Positions 4,705 to 13,032 of a stretch of DNA of 15,279 nucleotides are shown here, piece after piece. The stretch comes from JACDET01 sp038253825 (GTDB taxonomy: Bacteria; Patescibacteriota; Microgenomatia; Levybacterales; UBA12049). The position numbers were made by a program, and so were the translations under genes. Below the pieces are notes generated by a model. It saw nothing but the letters and a program-made list of their open reading frames with translations, was not told the DNA's origin and ran no database searches. The stretch lies in assembly GCA_038253825.1 (NCBI GenBank), contig JBBSGT010000029.1, positions 1-15,279 of the forward strand. Reading direction: 5' to 3'. Each line of letters begins with the position of its first letter. Within the stretch, counting starts at the first letter, position 1.

Positions 4705-7629
4705 ATGCAACCTTCGGCAGGATCAATCATTACTCCGACTCCTTCAACGGAGACTCTTGAGCAATTGCAGCTAATGCATCAAATCCAACAGCATTTGCTT
4801 ACAAATAATCAAGGATTTTTATTATATGCGGCCATGTCGATCCCTCTACCGATATCATGGAGATTAATACTTTATCATTTCTTTATGACATTACCAATTC
4901 CGCCACTGTCCCCTATGGAAATTACAATTCTTGTCGTACTTGGACCGTTTGCATTAATTTTGTTTCTTTTCATTCTTGTCAAATTATTGCTATGGTTTAG
5001 TAGAACGGTAGTTCCATTTATTTTCGAGCGATTTTTTGATAAACCCCAAGAAAATTCCTTTCTTGAGCTGACATTTCCGCATGATACGAGTAAATCAGCG
5101 TATGCCACGGAACAATTATATAAACTAATCCATGCAGTCGGTAGCCTGCAGAGAGGAATTTTTACACCGAAAAAAACATACTCACTAGAAGTTGTTTCAA
5201 CACTTGAGCATGGTATCCGATACATTATTTCTATTCCACAATCTGATGTTGCAGTTTTACGAAAGAGTTTGATGTCTTACCTTCCTGGTTTAACTGTAAA
5301 GGAGATTCGTGATTATTTATCCGAAAACCGCATTTTTAATAAAACGCTTACTACCTCACAAATTGAAGAAAGAATAAAAACTGAAAAATCCGTGGGTGTT
5401 CTTGAATTTAAACTCACAAACGACTTTGCTCTGCCGCTCAGGGATCAAAAAAAACTCGGAATACATGATTCGATTTCATTTCTTACAGGAAATATGACAA
5501 AACCAAAGCAGGGAGAAACTATATCATTTCAAATAGTTCTCAACCCGGTTCTTGGTTCAAACGTTAAACGGCGCATGCAGGAAGTGAAACGTACAATTTA
5601 TCAGGCAGAGCCGTTATCACCTGTTTTGAATAATGGACTTTTATCAGGTATCATTCCATCAGGGTTGCTGTTAATCCTTAGTCCCATACTCTGGTTGATA
5701 ACGTTTCTCGTTCGGCTTCTCATTTACCTTCCTTTTCTTCTTCTTGCTCCTAACGGCCCGCATTCAAAAAAGTATTTTAGCTCAGAAGAAAAAATACCTG
5801 CCCAAATGCTTCTCAATCCGTACGAACAAGAGTTGACATCCATTGTGAAGGAAAAACTCTCTCAACATTTGTTCACCTGCTCCATCCGATGTCTTATAGA
5901 AACACAAAACGAGGAAGACTTTGACACGCGGCAAACAGGTCTTATTTCTTCTTTTGGACAATTTTCAAGCGAGTACCAATCACTGACAATCAAAAGCCAA
6001 ATAGCAATTCCATTCATATCGAACAGAATATTCAGAAAGCGTGTTACAGATTTTTACCAACGGAACGTATCATCCGGTCCTGCAATTCTTTCTGCATCAG
6101 AACTTTCAGATCTCTATCATTTCCCGAATATGGACATAACCAAAATTGAAGGACTTTCTAAAAGCAAGAGTTATCAACTTCCAGCTCCCATATCCATGAA
6201 AGGAGATTCAGACGGCCTTGACGTTATTGTCGGGAGAAATACATACGGAGGTGAATCAACACCAGTAGGTCTTCGCAAGCAAGACAGGAGACAGCAAACA
6301 TACATTGTCGGAAAAACAGGTATGGGTAAATCGACAATTATTGAAGGCATGGCCATCCAAGATATGCAGAATAACAAGGGGCTAGCAGTTGTTGATCCGC
6401 ATGGTGACATGGTAGAACACTTATTAACAATAATTCCCAAATTCCGTCAAAAGGATGTTATCTATCTCAGTCCCTTTGATAAACAATTCCCCATCGGGCT
6501 AAATATTCTCAATCCAGGTACTGTGTATTCTGATCCAGAAGAGGAAATGCGAAGAATTGCGGGAATAGTGATGTCGATATTCATGAAGATTACACCCCCG
6601 AAGCATTGGGGACAACGAATGGAGCATATTTTAAGAAACGCTGTACTTACAATGTTACAAGTACCTACAGGGACAAGTGACACTCCCTTTGTGTCCTTCT
6701 ATTCTATCCAAAAATTATTAACGGACTCGTCATACAGAAAAATTATATCCGGAAAATTGCGTGATCCGATTCTCAAACAATTCTGGGAGAAAGAATATGC
6801 ACTTTTTACAAAAAATAAACAAGGTGATTTAATTTCCCCGCTTACCAATAAAATAGGAGAATTTATTACTGACCCCCTCTCACGATTCATTCTTCTCCAA
6901 AAAGAAAGTACTGTCAATATGAGTGAAATTATGGATCAAGGGAAAATATTATTAGTCAATCTCTCAAAAGGAAATTTGGGAGAAGAGCGAAGTGCCTTCT
7001 TTGGTACGATAATCACATCCTTGATCCAACTCGCAACCTATGCGAGGACTCAGATTCCAGAAGAACAACGACGCGATTTTTTTGTCTATGTTGATGAGTT
7101 CCAAAACTTTGCAACACCGCACTTTACAGAACTTTTCTCAGAGTCAAGAAAATATCGTGTGTTTTTTACTCCTTCTCATCAAAACATTGCCCAGATTGAT
7201 GATCTGAAGCTAGCTAAGATTATACAAGGGAATAGCGGAAATTTCATTGCTCTAAAAGAAAGTCCTGACGATGAAAGAACTCTTCTCCCTCTCTTTTCTC
7301 CTGAAGTAAAAGAAGGGCAAATTGTCAATCTTGCCCCTTACCATTTTTTTATGAAAATAACTAATGCAGAATCAGAGGATGCATTTTCTGCAGAGACAAT
7401 TCCTGTTGATCTACAAGGGAGTGAATCAATCAAAGACGCGGTCATTGAGAACTCCCGGCGCTATTATGCAACACCCCGTGAAGATGTGGAAAAGCAACTT
7501 GATGAACTTTTTAAAACTTCTTCTCTTTCTGTCAAAAAGACACAAAAGAAAGGAACGAGAAAGGTCATAACAACAAAAACAATCGGGAGAAAACATAAAG
7601 TACAAAATACTAAAACGCAAATCGTATAA
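4705..7629 (+). CDS. VirD4/TraD-like coupling ATPase, membrane anchored
   Basis: This 974-aa protein is of the type IV secretion coupling protein/HerA-FtsK superfamily. Hydrophobic segments lie at about 73-97 (ITILVVLGPFALILFLFILV) and about 315-347. A long N-terminal region of no known fold separates and follows them. The ATPase domain has Walker A GKTGMGKST (536-544), a DPHGD motif (564-568) typical of this ATPase group, Walker B FVYVDEFQNF (793-802), and a sensor-like SHQN (824-827). The C-terminus (about 935-974) is rich in Lys, Thr and Arg and may contact DNA or a partner. Such proteins bring a DNA-protein substrate to a secretion channel at the inner membrane and use ATP. A replication-relaxation gene follows 163 bases downstream, a frequent partner. 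No relaxase, VirB4 or pilus gene is in the window, so the module is partial or the rest lies elsewhere. Confidence 0.9.
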   Translation: MQPSAGSIITPTPSTETLEQLQLMHQIQQHLLTNNQGFLLYAAMSIPLPISWRLILYHFFMTLPIPPLSPMEITILVVLGPFALILFLFILVKLLLWFSRTVVPFIFERFFDKPQENSFLELTFPHDTSKSAYATEQLYKLIHAVGSLQRGIFTPKKTYSLEVVSTLEHGIRYIISIPQSDVAVLRKSLMSYLPGLTVKEIRDYLSENRIFNKTLTTSQIEERIKTEKSVGVLEFKLTNDFALPLRDQKKLGIHDSISFLTGNMTKPKQGETISFQIVLNPVLGSNVKRRMQEVKRTIYQAEPLSPVLNNGLLSGIIPSGLLLILSPILWLITFLVRLLIYLPFLLLAPNGPHSKKYFSSEEKIPAQMLLNPYEQELTSIVKEKLSQHLFTCSIRCLIETQNEEDFDTRQTGLISSFGQFSSEYQSLTIKSQIAIPFISNRIFRKRVTDFYQRNVSSGPAILSASELSDLYHFPNMDITKIEGLSKSKSYQLPAPISMKGDSDGLDVIVGRNTYGGESTPVGLRKQDRRQQTYIVGKTGMGKSTIIEGMAIQDMQNNKGLAVVDPHGDMVEHLLTIIPKFRQKDVIYLSPFDKQFPIGLNILNPGTVYSDPEEEMRRIAGIVMSIFMKITPPKHWGQRMEHILRNAVLTMLQVPTGTSDTPFVSFYSIQKLLTDSSYRKIISGKLRDPILKQFWEKEYALFTKNKQGDLISPLTNKIGEFITDPLSRFILLQKESTVNMSEIMDQGKILLVNLSKGNLGEERSAFFGTIITSLIQLATYARTQIPEEQRRDFFVYVDEFQNFATPHFTELFSESRKYRVFFTPSHQNIAQIDDLKLAKIIQGNSGNFIALKESPDDERTLLPLFSPEVKEGQIVNLAPYHFFMKITNAESEDAFSAETIPVDLQGSESIKDAVIENSRRYYATPREDVEKQLDELFKTSSLSVKKTQKKGTRKVITTKTIGRKHKVQNTKTQIV

Positions 7630-7631
7630 TT

Positions 7632-7662
7632 GTCACCGGTCGTGTCACCGACGTTGGTGACA
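7632..7662 (+). promoter_or_regulatory. Dyad operator-like site plus a third half-site
   Basis: TGTCACCGACGTTGGTGACA (7643-7662) is an 18/20 palindrome; only the central G/T pair breaks symmetry. A direct copy of the half, GTCACCGGT, begins at 7632. The site follows the ATPase stop codon at once and precedes the replication-relaxation gene. A TATTAT at 7663-7668 could be a -10. It could bind a dimeric regulator, possibly the downstream winged-helix protein, or act as a weak terminator hairpin; there is no U-tract. Confidence 0.5.
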
Positions 7663-7666
7663 TATT

Positions 7667-7759
7667 ATGGGAGAAATTAAGGCTATTTGTATCAAAAAGT
7701 GTGTGACCTACCTTTACAAAGATACGGAGTATCTCTATACAGGTTGGGTATGGCAATGA
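7667..7759 (+). CDS. Possible 30-aa micro-ORF
   Basis: ATG at 7667 opens 30 codons (starts MGEIKAICIKKCVTYLYKD) ending in TGA. It starts five bases after the dyad and has no Shine-Dalgarno. A Cys-x3-Cys pair and several Tyr/Trp residues give it a protein-like composition, but nothing else supports translation. It may be a leader of the following gene or chance. Confidence 0.2.
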   Translation: MGEIKAICIKKCVTYLYKDTEYLYTGWVWQ

Positions 7760-7792
7760 ACAGGTAAACACGAAACAAATAGTTACAACTCT

Positions 7793-8584
7793 ATGAAACA
7801 AACAATACTAACCAAGAAACAACAAGCAATAGTTACACTTATACCACGATTTAGATTTTTAGACCGAACCCATATCCAATCCTTCATGCACCATAAAGAG
7901 AAACAAAGAATCAACAAATGGCTTAAAGTATTAACAACAGAAGGATACTTAAGAAGAATTTATGAGGATACTATTATTGGAAAAAATAGACGTCCAGCGC
8001 TTTTTTCTTTGGATACTCATGGAATACGCTTGGTAAATAATCTGGGTATTTATGATTCAAGCTTTCTCCGTAAATTTTATTTTGAAAAAGAACGGTCTGA
8101 AACGTTTATCCAACACTGTCTTCTTCTTGCAACAATCTGTTGCGGTTTGGAAAAGAAAAACAGTGAAATAGTACAATATGAATATGCAACACAGAGTGAT
8201 TTATCAGCTATTGAAAACCCGTTCCGAATTCTTAAACAGGCTGAGGTATCTCTCGATCTTGTGTTTAGTAAGAAGGAAAAAAGGAAGAAAATAAAATATT
8301 TTCTTCTTACCCTCATTGATAGAACCTTACCAAAATACCGCATACGAAATCGTATTCGTCAATTCCAAACGTATTACTTCAGTAATGAATGGGAAAACAG
8401 TGCTGACACACGATTTCCTACTCTATTAATCGTTTGTGAGACAAAAGCACAGATGATTTATACAAAACGTTATATGAAACAATTGTTCCAAGATTCGCTG
8501 CCAAAAGATCTCTCATTTCATTTCTCGACAGCTCAAGAGGTAATGGATCAGGGAGTGACCGGAGCAATTTGGGAGACGATATAA
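7793..8584 (+). CDS. Replication-relaxation family protein (winged helix)
   Basis: This 263-aa protein fits the replication-relaxation family (PF13814 type) of plasmid and integrative elements. The N-terminal winged helix spans about residues 1-75: TKKQQAIVTLIPRFRFLDRT, then HIQSFMH, a recognition-helix region QRINKWLKVLTTEGYLRRI, and a wing ending RPALFSLDTHG. The middle (about 95-190) has the family's charged core, including QAEVSLDLVF (D/E-rich) and the end of a helix at IRQFQTYYF. A closing FPTLLIVCETKAQM strand-helix unit follows. Known members help DNA nicking or relaxation and regulate plasmid transfer. Its place after a coupling ATPase supports a mobilisation role. No Shine-Dalgarno is visible; the start is the first Met of the domain. 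Confidence 0.8.
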   Translation: MKQTILTKKQQAIVTLIPRFRFLDRTHIQSFMHHKEKQRINKWLKVLTTEGYLRRIYEDTIIGKNRRPALFSLDTHGIRLVNNLGIYDSSFLRKFYFEKERSETFIQHCLLLATICCGLEKKNSEIVQYEYATQSDLSAIENPFRILKQAEVSLDLVFSKKEKRKKIKYFLLTLIDRTLPKYRIRNRIRQFQTYYFSNEWENSADTRFPTLLIVCETKAQMIYTKRYMKQLFQDSLPKDLSFHFSTAQEVMDQGVTGAIWETI

Positions 8585-8803
8585 AAAACATTCTGCTGTA
8601 TTTCTTATTTGTTTAATCCTTTCTACGCCGGTTGAAGTAAATTCCCTACCTCAATGCGTGAGAATGCTATGAATTCAAATTATTACCCAATTGCTACTTT
8701 TCTGAATTGATGCAAATGGAGAGTGAGATAACCAAATTGCGGTATATGACATGAATAGGCTACACACAAATGCTTTTCCTCTTTTGTCAAAGGGGTAGGT
8801 TCT
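8585..8803 (+). other. Non-coding gap, nothing recognised
   Basis: No long frame, tRNA or repeat is visible here. It separates the rightward mobilisation genes from the leftward cluster. Confidence 0.5.
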
Positions 8804-8831
8804 TCAGTTTCCGGGTGAACCCGGAAACTGA
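8804..8831 (-). terminator. GC-rich hairpin after the small exported protein gene
   Basis: Perfect 12-bp arms (8804-8815 and 8820-8831, TCAGTTTCCGGG and its complement) enclose a 4-base loop, 12 bases past the stop codon of the leftward gene. It is the most stable hairpin in the window. No long U-run follows on either strand. Confidence 0.6.
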
Positions 8832-8843
8832 GAAGAAAGTAGG

Positions 8844-9149
8844 TTATTGACCATTATTGGTCTGCGACTTATTTTGCCATGGCGCTTGCCCCGCATCCTC
8901 TTGCGCTTCCCGCTCTGCGCTTTCTTTCGCTTCGTGGGCCGGATCTTCGTTTGATTTAAAAGTACCGCTTTGGGTACCGTTATTTCCACTGCTTGGAGTT
9001 GCAGTTGTTTGTGCTGTGGTATTTGCCGTTGTTGTTTGCGCATCTGCAGCATTGGTTCTCAAAACCGTAGAGCCGACAACACCTACCAGCATTGAGATAG
9101 CCACAATAGCTATTACAGCACCTTTTTTCTTGATGTTACTTTTCTCCAT
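8844..9149 (-). CDS. Small signal-anchored Thr/Gln-rich exported protein
   Basis: The 101-aa product starts MEKSNIKKKG and has one hydrophobic segment (about residues 10-27, VIAIVAISMLVGVVGS), so it is a signal anchor or cleaved signal peptide. A low-complexity linker (about 35-65, rich in Thr, Ala, Gln, Ser, Gly) leads to an acidic, helix-prone tail, SNEDPAHEAKESAEREAQED, followed by GQAPWQN. Similar acidic tails with NEDPxHE and SAEREAQE occur, as far as I recall, in short hypothetical proteins of CPR genomes; this needs a search. The start is backed by AAAGGTGA a few bases upstream. Function is unknown, perhaps a cell-envelope peptide. A strong hairpin follows the gene. Confidence 0.65.
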   Translation of the reverse strand: MEKSNIKKKGAVIAIVAISMLVGVVGSTVLRTNAADAQTTTANTTAQTTATPSSGNNGTQSGTFKSNEDPAHEAKESAEREAQEDAGQAPWQNKSQTNNGQ

Positions 9150-9257
9150 TTCATCACCTTTCTAATCCATAATCTAGCATCATCCCCTGAAATCTTGCTT
9201 AAGCCATTTGACAGACTGGCATATTGTGCAATTTTGGTGGTTAATAAAGTGAGAAAC

Positions 9258-10556
9258 TTAAACCGTTTCTCTAATAAACGCGGCGTTTCCCCTAACTTGC
9301 TCGGGGGGGACAGCACTGTCTTGTACTCGAGTAGCTTTGAAACCTCGTACTTCATTTGGACCAAGTCCGAAGTCTCCTTCACCTCTAAGAACTCCTAGCG
9401 AAAATTCAAATTGTGCCCCCTCTCCTCTCCAAAAACCCGCACTAAAGACATGTCCAAATCCATGTCGCAGTTCTCCTGTCTCATTAAGCACCTGCAATGT
9501 TTCTGCTAATGCTGATTCATCATGTTCAGTCAGAACATTAAAATACCGATTATATTCATTCATATTAAATGTATCTTCACCACGTAACTGTTCAGCTAAA
9601 GCAAATCTTTCAACGTTGCTTAAAGCGCTATCATAGACTAATCCATGTGCATAGGCTAATCTTTGATCGAGAGCTTGAAAAATTGGTACTAAAAAGCTAC
9701 CAGCCTTACGAAAATCATCAACGGTATAACCAGGAAGATCTACACTAAATCCAAACTGGTCTTCTCGTACCGTACCTGTTGGTCAATAATCTTCAAGTTC
9801 AGTTCGCGCTAATTCAGCCACAGGTTCACTAATCATCATACTCGCACTTTTTTCGTCCTCGTGGTGTGCTTTGTCCCAAGCTGATTTTTGACGATACCTT
9901 CTTATACCTTCGGGCCCTTGCCTCGTAAAGCTATCCGGTAACGTGTGTCCTTGATCATGGTAAAACATTACTGTTTGTAACCCTGCGTCCTCCTCTCTCC
10001 AACTTGATGGTGATGTAATTCTTCCCGTAAACACAGCCTCTTCCCCTGCATCCAATAATGCTTGTAATGTATTCGCCCGTTGATTGAGATGCCATGTTAC
10101 CACATCAATTGGAGAATCAGAGAATCGTTGCCACTCCGGGTGAAGGTTAATCAACATATCTGCTGGCGCACCATCTGGCCCCCAGGTACTAACAGGAACT
10201 ACCTTTGCAGCAATTACTTCTTTAAATAAGATGGTGGGTTTATACCTTTTGTCTCCATCAGGATCAAAAGTAGCCAAAGTATGTGGTTTGCCGTCAAAAA
10301 CTACAACTTGTCTTACGCTCTTTCCACTAACTTCTTCTGTTACCCTGCGAGATCTTCCATCTTCAAAACCTACACCGACCAACTGAGTTCCAATACTCTC
10401 AACGAGCAACGGTAAAGCAAAACTCGACGCATGCGGCTTCTTTACTTTATGGGTCGGATAAAGTTGTTGGAGGCGAGTTTTACCTTCCGCAATAGGTGCA
10501 GCAGTTCTTTCAGACGGCAAAACGAGTGTGCGCTGCCGTACTTCTAGGCTTGACAT
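9258..10556 (-). pseudogene. Unknown protein with HD-like motifs, split by an in-frame TGA
   Basis: One frame stays open from ATG 10556 to TAA 9258 (432 codons) except for TGA at 9785-9783, codon 258. Both sides look coding: 257 residues before, then 174 residues after, including VDLPGYTVDDFRKAGSFLVP and ELRHGFGHVFSAGFWRG. I do not recognise the family. Before the stop there is an His-Asp pattern: His156, FYHDQGH (His200-Asp201-x2-His204) and HHEDEKSA (231-238). This recalls HD-domain metal sites but the spacing is unusual, so the match is weak. A downstream restart (Met at 9563) would give 101 aa. The break may be a nonsense mutation, a sequencing error or readthrough (TGA followed by C). 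The gene follows the kinase-like gene after 60 bases; TAAAAT lies eight bases before the ATG. Confidence 0.6.
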
Positions 10557-10616
10557 AACCTGTTATTTTAACTCTGAAGGGTAAACTCATCTTGACGAAA
10601 TCCTGACAAGCATGTA

Positions 10617-11240
10617 TTAATCGTTTGGAGAAAGATTTGCAGAACACGATTGGAGCATTTCATTTGTAATCTCAGAAGGAGATTTTTCACCTGAGATGTT
10701 TAATTCTACAACTTTCTTAATACTTCCTGTTTTATAGAGACGTTCTTCTTCTTCATAATCACTTATGGCATCCGCTTGTGAAAGAGATCTGCCTTCCATT
10801 AATCTTTTTATTACCACCTCTTTGGGAACATTGAGAAAAATAGTCAGATAACCATGCGCTCTAAAATAGGCAGCATTTGCTTTACCTCTCAAACCTCCAA
10901 GTATAAGTAACTTATGTTCTATGTTTTCTTTATGAAACGCAATTACTGTCTGAGCAATGATATCTTCTCCATATTTTTTAGCAAGAGATTTAAACATATC
11001 ACGACCGTTATCTCTATTAATCCTTATCTGATGTGACAATTCACTTGCCCCTAGGCACTCTTTAATAAATAATTCTTTATTTGCAGGCAATGTGGATAAT
11101 CCTAATGCTGGTTTTATAACTATCTGCGAGGCTTCATAATAGACACCCTTGGGAAAAGATTTAAGTAATTCTCGAGCAACTGTAGTTTTCCCACTCCCAG
11201 GAGGCCCAACTAAAATAATCCCTTTATAGCCTTTATTCAC
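10617..11240 (-). CDS. P-loop kinase-like AAA protein
   Basis: This 207-aa protein opens with a strand and Walker A, IILVGPPGSGKTTVARELL (residues 8-26), directly at the N-terminus as in nucleoside-monophosphate kinases and AAA_18/AAA_33 proteins. A later strand with LLILGGLRGK (about 111-120) and TIFLNVPKEVVIKRLMEGR (about 133-151) match the Walker B-like strand and the NMP-kinase segment where a ligand sugar or base is named and an Arg-rich lid follows. The lid-like part is SLSQADAISDYEEEERLYK. Substrate cannot be told from the sequence; adenylate-kinase-like or dephospho-CoA-kinase-like roles are options. The start codon is GTG (11240-11238). It has a TGTTATAAT extended -10 nine bases upstream and no Shine-Dalgarno. 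Confidence 0.75.
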   Translation of the reverse strand: MNKGYKGIILVGPPGSGKTTVARELLKSFPKGVYYEASQIVIKPALGLSTLPANKELFIKECLGASELSHQIRINRDNGRDMFKSLAKKYGEDIIAQTVIAFHKENIEHKLLILGGLRGKANAAYFRAHGYLTIFLNVPKEVVIKRLMEGRSLSQADAISDYEEEERLYKTGSIKKVVELNISGEKSPSEITNEMLQSCSANLSPND

Positions 11241-11249
11241 AGCAAAGAA

Positions 11250-11255
11250 ATTATA
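11250..11255 (-). promoter_or_regulatory. Extended -10 promoter of the kinase-like gene
   Basis: Minus strand reads TG-T-TATAAT, with nine bases between the hexamer and the GTG start. Transcription would begin at or within a few bases of the start codon. No good -35 is seen, as expected for an extended -10. Confidence 0.6.
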
Positions 11256-11354
11256 ACATAGGTTTGGGAATTTGGTAGAATGGGCTCCCTACATAAGCAC
11301 ACTTCGAACGCTTTTTTTAAAAACATATATAATAACGAACCTATCTTTCTGTGA

Positions 11355-12689
11355 TTAATTTTGGTGTGTAAGTTTATCAGTAGCGTAGTATTTAACATAA
11401 ATCCCATCTTTTTTACCTTTTATTAATTCTTTCTTCTCTAGATCCTTTAAATCTGCAATTGCTGTAGTTCTACTGATATTATATAAATTTTGGTGTATAG
11501 AAGGTGTAGTGTATGCTGCACCATCTCTTACCATAAGGTAATGAAGTACTTCTTTTTGTCGCTCATTCAAAATAATATTAGAAAATAAGATTTTTTCATC
11601 CTGGTTATTTTCTCCAATTTTTTTCTCTACATATATATTAAAGTCTTCCAACGCCAACATAATTTTTCTCATGTGATAATCGTAGAAATAGGTTAAATCA
11701 AAATCATCTTGTTCGCTATAAACATATGCCATCCCGTATTGAGTTGAAGATTCCTTTATTACTAACGAAATTGGTATATATGCAATAGCCCAATATCTTT
11801 TTTTAAGTAAATACCAGTAAAAAATTGTTCTAGCAAGCCTACCATTACCATCATAAAAGGGATGTAAATATCCAATCCAAAAATGGAGAAAAATTGCTTT
11901 TATGATTGGATGCACAAAAGTATCCTCATTTTCATCATTAGCAAATTTTATAAATTCTTTTATTTGTTCTTTAACAAAATCCTCCTTAGGAGGAACGTAG
12001 TATATATATTTTATTTCATCAGACACCACAATGCCGTCCTCATTTGTTCTATACCTTCCTTGTTTATCTGGGGTTAAAGTGTCTTTTGTAATCAGTTTAT
12101 GTATTTCAAAAAGCATTTCCTCTGATAGTTTTTTATTTTTATACTCCTCATCTAAAGCTCGCATTGTTTTATAGTTATTAACTATCATTTGTTCTGATCT
12201 ATCCCTCGGAGGTCTATTCTCGAGAAGCATTTTTTTTGCAATAGGAGTTGTTGTGCTTGCTCCTTCAAGTTGACTAGAAGCTATAGCCTCTTCCATTATA
12301 CTTTTTGTTAGTAATCTTTGCTTACTGTTAGGTGTTATTAAATTGCTATAATGGGTAAATATTTGTCCACCCAATTGTATATCAATTTTATGTAAAAACT
12401 CATCAGTATAATTAAGACGTATCCATTTAAAATACGTTTCTTTATTAGCTTTGATTATAGTTTTACGCGCTGTAGCAGCACGAATCTGTTTTGCCAAATA
12501 CCAAAACTCTTCGGGCTTGCATGTCTGTACCGGATTTTTATACTTAATTTTATCCCAATAGAGATAAATTGGTTCATTTACTTTTTCTATAGCTTCTATA
12601 AATTTAGAAGTATTATCTGTAAACTGTTTAAATATGCCGCTACTATCTATGTCTGATAAGTTAGGCTTTTCAATGTTATAAATGTCCAT
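11355..12689 (-). CDS. Class II Fic protein (AMPylase-type) with C-terminal winged helix
   Basis: At 444 aa it shows the full Fic layout. The Fic motif HPFYDGNGRLAR is at 276-287 with catalytic His276, and the phosphate-binding Asp280-Gly-Asn-Gly-Arg284 is intact. The inhibitory helix motif S-x3-E-G (Ser138...Glu142-Gly143, in SSQLEG) precedes the catalytic core, making this a class II (N-terminally inhibited) enzyme. An N-terminal Fic_N-like region spans about 45-130. The C-terminus (about 373-440: LNERQKEVLHYLMVRDG, SRTTAIADLKDLEKKELIKG) is a winged helix likely to bind DNA. Fic proteins transfer AMP or related groups from nucleotides to protein hydroxyls; the target here is unknown. The promoter palindromes upstream suggest autoregulation. 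No toxin-antitoxin partner gene is seen next to it. Confidence 0.93.
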   Translation of the reverse strand: MDIYNIEKPNLSDIDSSGIFKQFTDNTSKFIEAIEKVNEPIYLYWDKIKYKNPVQTCKPEEFWYLAKQIRAATARKTIIKANKETYFKWIRLNYTDEFLHKIDIQLGGQIFTHYSNLITPNSKQRLLTKSIMEEAIASSQLEGASTTTPIAKKMLLENRPPRDRSEQMIVNNYKTMRALDEEYKNKKLSEEMLFEIHKLITKDTLTPDKQGRYRTNEDGIVVSDEIKYIYYVPPKEDFVKEQIKEFIKFANDENEDTFVHPIIKAIFLHFWIGYLHPFYDGNGRLARTIFYWYLLKKRYWAIAYIPISLVIKESSTQYGMAYVYSEQDDFDLTYFYDYHMRKIMLALEDFNIYVEKKIGENNQDEKILFSNIILNERQKEVLHYLMVRDGAAYTTPSIHQNLYNISRTTAIADLKDLEKKELIKGKKDGIYVKYYATDKLTHQN

Positions 12690-12697
12690 ATTATGGC

Positions 12698-12790
12698 TAA
12701 CAAGTTAAATACACGTTAAAAACATGTTAACACTTAACATGTTAGACCTTTTATATAAATATGTCAAGTTAAGATAGTATTTAACATGTA
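12698..12790 (-). promoter_or_regulatory. Array of TAACATGTTA-like palindromes upstream of fic
   Basis: Copies are TAACAAGTTA (12698-12707), AACATGTTAA (12721-12730), TAACATGTTA (12735-12744, perfect palindrome) and TTAACATGTA (12781-12790), with partial copies ACGTTAA near 12713 and TCAAGTTAA near 12764. One copy contains the -10. The layout suits a repressor that binds as dimers, possibly the winged helix of the Fic protein itself. Confidence 0.6.
12739..12767 (-). promoter_or_regulatory. Sigma-70-type promoter of fic
   Basis: On the minus strand TTGACA (12767-12762), a 17-base spacer and TAACAT (12744-12739) form a near-consensus promoter. The start codon is about 43 bases beyond the predicted transcription start, and no clear Shine-Dalgarno is visible there. 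TATAAA-like sequence in the spacer is an alternative. Confidence 0.7.
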
Positions 12791-12800
12791 GAGGGTATAT

Positions 12801-12911
12801 TACATTTTGTGCATATGTATAGAGAACCTATGCAGGAGTTTTTGAGGGCAACAAAAAAGCAGAAAAACCATTGAAGACCGATTCTCATTCCCTTTCGATG
12901 CACAAAATGTA
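12801..12911. repeat. 14-bp perfect inverted repeat bounding 83 bp
   Basis: TACATTTTGTGCAT (12801-12814) and ATGCACAAAATGTA (12898-12911) are exact reverse complements. The 111-bp unit between the Fic promoter and the recombinase remnant carries no gene. It could be a small non-autonomous element, a recombinase-site remnant or a chance pair in AT-rich DNA. Confidence 0.5.
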
Positions 12912-12915
12912 TTGA

Positions 12916-13032
12916 CATACTACCGACAAGCTTGTTGACTTTACCTCTACAATATGGAACTATCAGTCTATGGTAAGTACTGCTTCTGAACAACAACCAG
13001 ACAAACAAACATTACAACCTACAGCAAATTAA
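12916..13032 (+). other. Short unknown frame, possible C-terminal gene remnant
   Basis: A 38-codon frame without ATG-based support starts right after a TGA at 12913-12915 and ends at TAA 13032. It includes DKLVDFTSTIWNYQ and ends QPTAN. It looks like the polar tail of a protein and overlaps, in another frame, the first recognisable codons of the recombinase remnant. I cannot name a family. Confidence 0.25.

Noticed and set aside
9113..9382. 89-codon minus-strand frame
   Set aside because: It overlaps the 3' part of the 10556 gene and the small exported gene in another frame and has no recognisable features.
9783..9785. TGA as a sense codon (Gly, as in Gracilibacteria-type code 25) or selenocysteine
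   Set aside because: TGA is used as the NUDIX stop at 14354-14356, and the other long genes never contain in-frame TGA. No selenoprotein context is visible.
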